DNA of 10,723 bases, taken from contig JALHSW010000219.1 in NCBI GenBank assembly GCA_022865365.1, positions 1 to 10,723 on the forward strand, read 5' to 3'. This document shows, in pieces, positions 1-10,723 of this stretch; the stretch's first letter is position 1; every line of letters begins with the position of its first letter. The notes under the pieces were generated by a model. The model made no database searches. It was not told the DNA's origin and worked only from the letters and a program-made list of their open reading frames with translations. This stretch comes from Acidimicrobiia bacterium. GTDB taxonomy: Bacteria; Actinomycetota; Acidimicrobiia; IMCC26256; PALSA-555. Position numbers and translations under genes: made by a program.

Positions 1-104
1 ACCTTCGTGATCGCCGCCGTCAACGTCGTCTTCCCATGGTCAATATGACCAATCGTCCCAATGTTCAAATGCGGCTTCGTCCGCTCAAACTTCGCCTTCG
101 CCAT
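1..104 (-). CDS. tuf: Elongation factor Tu, N-terminal fragment (runs off the window)
   Basis: EF-Tu is the cytosolic GTPase that delivers aminoacyl-tRNA to the ribosomal A site. Only the first 34 codons and two bases of the next are present; the rest lies beyond base 1. The protein starts MAKAKFERTKPHLNIG and contains the complete P-loop GHIDHGKTT (residues 19-27), the classic G1 motif of EF-Tu, followed by LTAAITK. The ATG at 104-102 is well supported: an AGGAG sits 8 bases upstream and the N-terminus matches the family start. It lies 64 bases downstream of fusA in the same direction, the usual str-operon order. Codon choice in this stretch (ATT for three of four Ile, CAT for all three His, TTT, TTG, many ACG) differs from the C-ending preference of fusA and rpoC, although the sample is small. 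Identity is secure; nothing can be said about the missing domains. Confidence 0.95.
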   Translation of the reverse strand, partial: MAKAKFERTKPHLNIGTIGHIDHGKTTLTAAITK

Positions 105-112
105 GGGACGTA

Positions 113-117
113 CTCCT
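113..117 (-). promoter_or_regulatory. Ribosome binding site of tuf
   Basis: The minus strand reads AGGAG eight bases before the tuf ATG. It is the clearest Shine-Dalgarno match in the window and confirms the start at 104. Confidence 0.8.
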
Positions 118-129
118 GTTGCTTTCGCA

Positions 130-155
130 GTCGGGTCGTGAGGTCGGGTCGTGAC
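130..155. repeat. Two tandem copies of a 13-base unit in the fusA-tuf gap
   Basis: The plus strand shows gtcgggtcgtgag directly followed by gtcgggtcgtgac, identical in 12 of 13 positions. The repeat lies between the fusA stop and the tuf ribosome binding site, so it is in the transcribed spacer. It forms no obvious hairpin and has no T run, so it does not look like a terminator. It could be a simple slippage duplication. Confidence 0.75.
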
Positions 156-168
156 GTGGGTGTCGCGG

Positions 169-2280
<2,112 letters not shown>

Positions 2281-2349
2281 CTGCTGCTTCTTCTCTTCTG
2301 CTTCTCGAACTTCAGGTCGACAAGTGTTCGGGCGCCACGGACCTTGCAA

Positions 2350-2374
2350 CCGCTCCCCGACACCAGGGAGGCGG
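2350..2374 (-). other. Potential hairpin in fusA leader
   Basis: On the minus strand CCGCCTCCC can pair with GGGAGCGG across an 8-base loop, giving an 8-base-pair stem with one bulged base. It lies about 70 bases upstream of the fusA start and overlaps the palindrome CGGTCGACCG at 2372-2381, with which it would compete. No T run follows. The pairing is seen in the sequence; function is unknown. Confidence 0.45.
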
Positions 2375-2429
2375 TCGACCGGAGGGGTACCGCTCGGTGA
2401 GGAGCAGTTGCGCCGTTTCCGGCGAGCCC

Positions 2430-2444
2430 CGGCCCGGAGGGCCG
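2430..2444 (-). other. Potential compact hairpin in fusA leader
   Basis: The minus strand reads CGGCCC, then TCC, then GGGCCG: a perfect six-base-pair GC stem with a three-base loop. There is no downstream T run, so it is not a standard terminator. It may stabilise a processed mRNA end or be a chance structure in GC-rich DNA. Confidence 0.45.
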
Positions 2445-2498
2445 ACCGGCACGGAGTGACGGGAGCAGGGGCTCGACGGATGAAGGCGCTGCGACGAA

Positions 2499-2514
2499 CC
2501 GGGCGGTGCCCCGG
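2499..2514 (-). other. Potential hairpin downstream of rpsG
   Basis: CCGGG and CCCGG flank a six-base loop (GCACCG) about 47 bases after the rpsG stop. The stem has five GC pairs and no T run follows. In DNA this GC-rich, such short stems arise by chance fairly often. Confidence 0.35.
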
Positions 2515-2560
2515 ACGTCGACCGCCGGTCAGGAACGAGGAAAGAACAAGACCAATTGCA

Positions 2561-3031
2561 CTACCACCGGTAATGAGCGAACGCCTTGTTCGACTCCGCC
2601 ATCTTCTGCAAGTCGTCCTTGCGCTTGATCGCGGCTCCGAGCCCGTTGCTCGCGTCGAGCAACTCCGCCGCGAGCCGCTCCGCCATGGTCTTCTCCCGCC
2701 GCTGGCGCGAATACCCGACGATCCAGCGGATCGCGAGCGTCGTCGCCCGACGGGGGCGAACCTCGACCGGGACCTGGTACGTCGCGCCACCGACGCGGCG
2801 ACTCCGGACCTCGAGCGCCGGACGGACGTTCTCGACCGCACGCTTGAGCGTGGGGACGGGATCGTCGCCGGTCTTGGTCTCGATCTCGGTGAGTGCGTCG
2901 TACACAAGGCGCTCGGCGATCGAGCGCTTGCCCTCCTGCAGGACCTTGTTGACGAGCTGGGTCACGACGACCGACCGGTAGACCGGGTCGGGGAGGAGGT
3001 CGCGACGCGGGGCAGGACCCTTCCGAGGCAT
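2561..3031 (-). CDS. rpsG: 30S ribosomal protein S7
   Basis: S7 is a primary 16S rRNA-binding protein that nucleates assembly of the 30S head and contacts tRNA at the E site. The product is 156 aa, the standard bacterial length. Recognisable family blocks are the basic N-terminus MPRKGPAPRRDLLPDP, the VNKVLQEGKRSIAERLVYDAL segment (about 27-47), the beta-hairpin region around EVRSRRVGGATYQVPVEV (74-91), RPRRATTLAIRWIV (92-105), and the C-terminal KMAESNKAFAHYRW. The ATG at 3031-3029 shares its A with the TGA stop of rpsL (TGATG on the minus strand), so translation is probably coupled to rpsL by stop-and-restart; only a weak purine stretch precedes it. In E. coli S7 represses its operon by binding the longer rpsL-rpsG spacer; no such spacer exists here. 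A 280-base gap separates it from fusA. Confidence 0.98.
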   Translation of the reverse strand: MPRKGPAPRRDLLPDPVYRSVVVTQLVNKVLQEGKRSIAERLVYDALTEIETKTGDDPVPTLKRAVENVRPALEVRSRRVGGATYQVPVEVRPRRATTLAIRWIVGYSRQRREKTMAERLAAELLDASNGLGAAIKRKDDLQKMAESNKAFAHYRW

Positions 3032-3402
3032 CAGGAATCTCGCTTCGCGCCGTAACGGCTGCGGGCCTGCTTGCGATCCGAGACGCCGCTCGCGTCGAGC
3101 GCGCCACGGACGATCTTGTAGCGGACACCCGGGAGGTCCTTCACCCGACCGCCACGGACGAGCACGATCGAGTGCTCCTGCAGATTGTGGCCGATGCCCG
3201 GGATGTACGCGGTCACCTCGATGCCCGACGTGAGCCGGACACGTGCGACCTTGCGGAGCGCGGAGTTCGGCTTCTTCGGTGTCGTCGTATACACGCGCGT
3301 GCAGACCCCCCGTCGTTGCGGGGAGCCCTTGAGTGCAGGCGTCTTCGACTTCTCTCGCTTGGTCTCGCGGCCCTTGCGGACCAGCTGCTGGATCGTGGGC
3401 AC
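3031..3402 (-). CDS. rpsL: 30S ribosomal protein S12
   Basis: S12 lies at the decoding centre of the 30S subunit, helps monitor codon-anticodon pairing, and is the classic site of streptomycin resistance. The product is 123 aa. It begins MPTIQQLVRKGR and shows the family core RRGVCTRVYTTTPKKPNSAL (residues 30-49) and GIGHNLQEHSIVLVRGGRVK (69-88) followed by DLPGVRY. Lys43, Lys88 and Pro91 (Lys42, Lys87 and Pro90 in E. coli numbering) are the wild-type residues, and Asp89, the position methylthiolated in E. coli, is present. The start is GTG at 3402-3400, chosen because it gives the exact family N-terminus and has GAAGG seven bases upstream. It follows rpoC by only 60 bases and overlaps the rpsG start by one base, so it appears to be part of one transcription unit with rpoC upstream and rpsG downstream. 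Confidence 0.98.
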   Translation of the reverse strand: MPTIQQLVRKGRETKREKSKTPALKGSPQRRGVCTRVYTTTPKKPNSALRKVARVRLTSGIEVTAYIPGIGHNLQEHSIVLVRGGRVKDLPGVRYKIVRGALDASGVSDRKQARSRYGAKRDS

Positions 3403-3462
3403 TCGTGGACCTTCGTTACGCGGAATGACGACTGCGGATGCTGGAGAAGTTCGAGAATAGTC
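3403..3462 (-). other. 60-base rpoC-rpsL spacer
   Basis: This short spacer joins the RNA polymerase genes to the str genes. It contains the rpsL ribosome binding site. Just at the rpoC stop, GAGA and TCTC flank CTAT on the minus strand, a four-pair stem too weak to call a terminator. TATTCT (3457-3452) resembles a -10 box, but no matching -35 lies upstream in the end of rpoC. I see neither a clear promoter nor a terminator. Confidence 0.65.
3410..3414 (-). promoter_or_regulatory. Ribosome binding site of rpsL
   Basis: GAAGG on the minus strand sits seven bases before the GTG at 3402. It decides in favour of this GTG start, which also gives the family N-terminus. Confidence 0.7.
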
Positions 3463-7551
<4,089 letters not shown>

Positions 7552-7555
7552 TTCG

Positions 7556-7561
7556 CCTCTC
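7556..7561 (-). promoter_or_regulatory. Probable ribosome binding site of rpoC
   Basis: GAGAGG lies four bases before the GTG at 7551, within a longer purine run beginning GGGAAGAAG in the 29-base rpoB-rpoC gap. The spacing is short, so the upstream purines may contribute. It supports GTG 7551 over the internal ATG at 7524. Confidence 0.55.
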
Positions 7562-7580
7562 TTCTTCCCTGAGCCGAGTG

Positions 7581-10500
7581 TCAGTAACGGGCGGACTCGC
7601 GCTCACGCTCACGCGCGCGCGCTGCGTCCTCTTCGTCGGTCCCCCGCTCGGGACGCGACAGGTCGATGCCGAGTGCTTCGGTCGTGCGGAACGCGTCCTC
7701 GTCGAGCTCGCGGATCTCGACCTCCTGACCGTCCTCGTTCATCACTCGGACGTTCAGGCAGAGCGCCTGCATCTCCTTGATGAGCACCTTGAAGCTCTCG
7801 GGGATGCCGGGCTCGGGGATGTTCTCCCCCTTGACGATCGCCTCGTACACCTTCACGCGGCCGAGGACGTCGTCGGACTTGATCGTGAGGATCTCCTGCA
7901 GCGCGTACGCCGCGCCGTAGGCCTCGAGAGCCCACACCTCCATCTCACCAAAGCGCTGACCACCGAACTGCGCCTTCCCGCCCAGCGGCTGCTGGGTGAT
8001 CATCGAGTACGGACCCGTCGAGCGCGCGTGGATCTTGTCGTCCACGAGGTGCGACAGCTTCAGGATGTAGGAGTAGCCGACGGTGATGGGCTGGTCGAAG
8101 GGCTCACCCGTGCGACCGTCGTAGAGCGTGGCCTTGCCGTCGTTGCCGACCAACCGCTGGCCGTCGTCCCCGTCGGGGTTCAGCGTCTCGAAGAGGCGAT
8201 GGATCGTCCCCTCGGGACCGGACTGCTCGACCTCGTCCCAGTGCGCACCGTCGAACACCGGAGTCGACACCCAGACCGACGGTTCGGTCGGGGGCCGGGT
8301 CTTGGTGTCGACACGCGGGCCGCGGCGCTGGCCCTCCCAGCCGTGACGGGCCGCGTAGCCGAGGTGCGCTTCGAGCACCTGACCGACGTTCATGCGGCTC
8401 GGCACACCGAGGGGGTTCAGCAAGATGTCGACGGGCGTACCGTCGGCGAGGAACGGCATGTCCTCGATGGGCAGGATCTTGGCGATGACGCCCTTGTTGC
8501 CGTGGCGCCCCGCAAGCTTGTCGCCCTCGCTGATCTTGCGCTTCTGGCCGACATAGACCCGCACCAGCTGGTTCACGCCGGGCGGGAGCTCGTCACCTGG
8601 GCTTCCGTCTGCCTTGTCGCGCGAGAACTCGCGCACCGCGATGATCTTGCCCGTCTCACCGTGGGGCACCTTGAGTGACGTGTCGCGCACCTCACGTGCC
8701 TTCTCACCGAAGATCGCCCGCAGCAGGCGCTCCTCGGGCGTGAGCTCCGTCTCGCCCTTGGGCGTGACCTTGCCAACGAGGATGTCACCGGGGCCGACCT
8801 CGGCACCGACGCGGATGATCCCGCCCTCGTCGAGGTCCTTGAGGATGTCCTCGGAGAGGTTCGGGATGTCGCGGGTGATCTCCTCCGCACCCAGCTTCGT
8901 GTCGCGGGCGTCGATCTCGTGCTCCTCGATGTGGATCGACGTGAGCACGTCGTCCTTCACGAGGCGCTCCGAGAGCACGATCGCATCCTCGAAGTTGTGG
9001 CCCTTCCAGGACATGAACGCCACGAGGAGGTTCTTGCCGAGTGCGAGCTCGCCCTGATGCGTCGACGGACCGTCGGCGAGGACGTCGCCTTCCTTGACCT
9101 CGTCGCCGGCGTTCACCAGGGCCTTCTGGTTGATGCAGGTGCCCTGGTTGGAACGGACGAACTTCGAGAGCTCGTACGTGACCTTGCCCTTACGAGAGCC
9201 GCCGTCGTACTCGACGGTGATCGATTCGCCCGACACGTCGGTGATGCGCCCGTCGCCCTCGGCGAGGACGACATCGCCCGCGTCGCGCGCGACACGCGCC
9301 TCGACTCCCGTGCCGATGAACGGCGCAGTCGGACGGAGCACCGGCACGGCCTGGCGCTGCATGTTGGCGCCCATCAGCGCGCGATTGGCGTCGTCGTGCT
9401 CGAGGAACGGGATCAGCGCCGTCGCGACCGAGCAGATCTGCTTGGGCGACACGTCCATGTAGTCGACCTCGTTCGGGTCGACGTACGCGAGCTCGCCCCG
9501 CTTGGCGCGCACGAGCACGCGGTCGTCGACGAACTTGCCGTTGTCGTCGAGCACGGCGTTCGCCTGCGCGATGACGTAGCGGTCCTCGTCGTCGGCCGCG
9601 AGGTAGTCGAGACGCCCGGTCGCCTTCCCGTGCTCCATCTTCCGGTACGGGGTCTCGATGAAACCGAACCGGTTGATGCGAGCGAAGTTCGCGAGGTACC
9701 CGATCAGGCCGATGTTCGGCCCTTCCGGCGTCTCGATGGGGCACATTCGGCCGTAGTGGCTCGGATGCACATCTCGGACCTCGAAGCCGGCCCGCTCCCG
9801 CGACAGACCGCCGGGCCCGAGCGCCGAGAGGCGGCGCTTGTGGGTGAGACCGGCGAGCGGATTCGTCTGGTCCATGAACTGGCTGAGCTGGCTGGAGCCG
9901 AAGAACTCCTTGATGGCCGCTACGACCGGACGGATGTTGATGAGCGTCTGGGGCGTGATCGCCTCGACGTCCTGGGTCGTCATGCGCTCACGCACAACGC
10001 GCTCCATGCGCGACAGACCGACGCGCACCTGGTTCTGGATCAGCTCGCCCACCGAGCGCACCCGGCGGTTGCCGAAGTGGTCGATGTCGTCACGGAAGTA
10101 GTCGTCGGGCTGGTCATTCGAGTGCAGCTTGATGAGGTACGCGACCGTGGCGAGGATGTCGGCCTTCGAGAGCTGGTAGTCGACGTCGCCGGCCTCGGGA
10201 TCCGCGTTCGGGATCGTGAGGTCGAACTTGGCCAGGGGCAGCTTCTTGTACTCGTCGGCGAGCTTCTTCGAGACCTTGTGACGCCCGACCTTGGCCATGT
10301 CGTAGCGCTTCGGGTTGAAGAACAGGTTCTCGATGAGCTGACGCGCGGAGTCGGGTGTCGGCGGCTCGCCCGGACGCAGCTTGCGGTAGATGTCGATGAA
10401 CGCGTCTTCCGCGGTCTCGGTGTTGTCCTTCGCGAACGTGTTGCGCATCGACTCGTACGGGTCGCCGTTCGGGTCGAGGATCAGCGAGAGCAGCTCTTCC

Positions 10501-10723
10501 TCGGTCTCACCGAAGCCGAGCGCCTTCAGGAGGATCGTGACCGGCTGCTTGCGCTTGCGGTCGACGCGGACGTAGGCGATGTCCTTCTTGTCGACTTCGA
10601 ACTCGAGCCACGCGCCGCGGCCCGGGATCATCTTGGCGTCGACGACGTCCTTCTCGGGCTGGAGCTTGTCGGGACTGATGTTGAAGTAGACGCCCGGCGA
10701 ACGCACGAGCTGTGACACGACGA
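7581..10723 (-). CDS. rpoB: DNA-directed RNA polymerase subunit beta, 5' end missing
   Basis: Beta is the second-largest RNA polymerase subunit and forms one side of the DNA channel and the rifamycin pocket. The visible part is 1046 complete codons; the gene continues beyond 10723. The visible protein starts at V-V-S-Q-L-V-R-S-P-G-V-Y-F, an internal block normally about 130-150 residues from the N-terminus, so the GTG at 10718 is not the real start. Counting that GTG as residue 1, the rifamycin pocket spans 274-300 (bases 9899-9819) with QLSQFMDQTNPLAGLTHKRR and SALGPGGL; the residues equivalent to E. coli Asp516, His526 and Ser531 are present, so it looks drug-sensitive. Other landmarks are RDVHPSHYGRMCPIETPEGP (315-334), KLAGRHGNKG (734-743), LNPLGVPSRMN (767-777) and GGKAQFGGQRFGEMEVWALE (913-932). 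The C-terminus is a charged tail rich in Arg and Glu. It overlaps nothing and precedes rpoC by 29 bases, the normal rpoBC pairing. Confidence 0.99.
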   Translation of the reverse strand, partial: VVSQLVRSPGVYFNISPDKLQPEKDVVDAKMIPGRGAWLEFEVDKKDIAYVRVDRKRKQPVTILLKALGFGETEEELLSLILDPNGDPYESMRNTFAKDNTETAEDAFIDIYRKLRPGEPPTPDSARQLIENLFFNPKRYDMAKVGRHKVSKKLADEYKKLPLAKFDLTIPNADPEAGDVDYQLSKADILATVAYLIKLHSNDQPDDYFRDDIDHFGNRRVRSVGELIQNQVRVGLSRMERVVRERMTTQDVEAITPQTLINIRPVVAAIKEFFGSSQLSQFMDQTNPLAGLTHKRRLSALGPGGLSRERAGFEVRDVHPSHYGRMCPIETPEGPNIGLIGYLANFARINRFGFIETPYRKMEHGKATGRLDYLAADDEDRYVIAQANAVLDDNGKFVDDRVLVRAKRGELAYVDPNEVDYMDVSPKQICSVATALIPFLEHDDANRALMGANMQRQAVPVLRPTAPFIGTGVEARVARDAGDVVLAEGDGRITDVSGESITVEYDGGSRKGKVTYELSKFVRSNQGTCINQKALVNAGDEVKEGDVLADGPSTHQGELALGKNLLVAFMSWKGHNFEDAIVLSERLVKDDVLTSIHIEEHEIDARDTKLGAEEITRDIPNLSEDILKDLDEGGIIRVGAEVGPGDILVGKVTPKGETELTPEERLLRAIFGEKAREVRDTSLKVPHGETGKIIAVREFSRDKADGSPGDELPPGVNQLVRVYVGQKRKISEGDKLAGRHGNKGVIAKILPIEDMPFLADGTPVDILLNPLGVPSRMNVGQVLEAHLGYAARHGWEGQRRGPRVDTKTRPPTEPSVWVSTPVFDGAHWDEVEQSGPEGTIHRLFETLNPDGDDGQRLVGNDGKATLYDGRTGEPFDQPITVGYSYILKLSHLVDDKIHARSTGPYSMITQQPLGGKAQFGGQRFGEMEVWALEAYGAAYALQEILTIKSDDVLGRVKVYEAIVKGENIPEPGIPESFKVLIKEMQALCLNVRVMNEDGQEVEIRELDEDAFRTTEALGIDLSRPERGTDEEDAARARERERESARY

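Larger units (their letters stand above)
2281..2560 (-). other. 280-base rpsG-fusA intergenic region, no gene
   Basis: This is the largest non-coding gap in the window. On the minus strand it begins just after the rpsG stop with a pyrimidine-rich tract (2552-2531), continues GC-rich with three potential hairpins (2514-2499, 2444-2430, 2374-2350) and a 10-base palindrome CGGTCGACCG (2381-2372), and ends in a purine-rich stretch before the fusA ATG. None of the stems is followed by a T run, so none is a standard intrinsic terminator. I found no convincing -35/-10 pair; TTGCAA at 2349-2344 has only a poor -10 candidate downstream. The frames open across it are continuations of shadows and give low-complexity Arg/Ser-rich translations. 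It is probably a transcribed leader of fusA and may hold a secondary promoter or processing site. Confidence 0.7.

Noticed and set aside
2344..2349. A -35 box (TTGCAA) for a fusA promoter
   Set aside because: The hexamer about 17 bases downstream (CACTTG) is a poor -10 and shifting by a base does not help.
2430..2444. Intrinsic terminator between rpsG and fusA
   Set aside because: The stem is perfect but only six pairs and no T run follows on the transcribed strand, so it does not meet the standard pattern.
2281..2907. N-terminal extension of EF-G by 209 residues in the open fusA frame
   Set aside because: The extension overlaps rpsG in another frame, is Arg/Ser-rich noise, and the MADEKGKGG start gives the normal family length and N-terminus.
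3452..3457. A -10 box (TATTCT) for an rpsL promoter
   Set aside because: No -35-like sequence is found about 17 bases upstream in the end of rpoC; a single hexamer match is not enough.
8919..10715. A plus-strand open frame of 598 codons opposite rpoB
   Set aside because: Antisense shadow of rpoB with the same low-complexity composition; no motif or independent ribosome binding evidence.
10716..10718. GTG as the start of rpoB
   Set aside because: It encodes an internal Val in the conserved block before SQLVRSPGVYF; the gene is cut by the window edge.

Overview
This GC-rich window carries one co-directional block of core information-processing genes, all on the minus strand. In transcription order (right to left) they are rpoB (5' end outside the window), rpoC, rpsL, rpsG, fusA and tuf (only the first 34 codons). 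The layout is the rpoBC pair of RNA polymerase joined directly to a str-type operon (S12, S7, EF-G, EF-Tu). The proteins point to an actinobacterium: the beta' subunit has the long Glu/Lys-rich coiled-coil insertion near residues 140-220 seen in Actinomycetota, its N-terminus aligns without gaps to mycobacterial RpoC as I recall it, and the rpsL/rpsG one-base overlap matches mycobacteria. Beta differs enough from Mycobacterium and Streptomyces that a deeper-branching lineage such as Acidimicrobiia is plausible, but that placement is an inference.

Region by region: 10723-7581 is rpoB, missing roughly its first 130-150 codons. 7580-7552 is a 29-base gap holding the rpoC ribosome binding site. 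7551-3463 is rpoC (1362 aa, GTG start). 3462-3403 is a 60-base gap with the rpsL ribosome binding site. 3402-3031 is rpsL (123 aa, GTG start), sharing one base with rpsG (156 aa, 3031-2561). 2560-2281 is the only sizeable gap, 280 bases, with three hairpin-forming sequences and no credible gene. 2280-169 is fusA (703 aa). 168-105 is a 64-base gap with a 13-base tandem repeat and a good ribosome binding site. 104-1 is the start of tuf.

The genes serve one purpose: beta and beta' form the catalytic core of RNA polymerase, S12 and S7 belong to the 30S decoding and head regions, and EF-G and EF-Tu drive translocation and aminoacyl-tRNA delivery. No convincing intrinsic terminator (stem followed by a T run) is visible in any gap, so read-through along the whole block is likely, perhaps with extra control in the rpsG-fusA gap. 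Key catalytic and drug-target residues look intact and wild-type-like.

I found no previously undescribed system here. The points worth a second look are modest: the rpsG-fusA leader, the rpoC-rpsL junction, the unusual codon choice at the start of tuf, and short repeats. Very long open frames on the plus strand lie opposite rpoC, rpoB and fusA and are best explained as shadows of GC-rich coding sequence.
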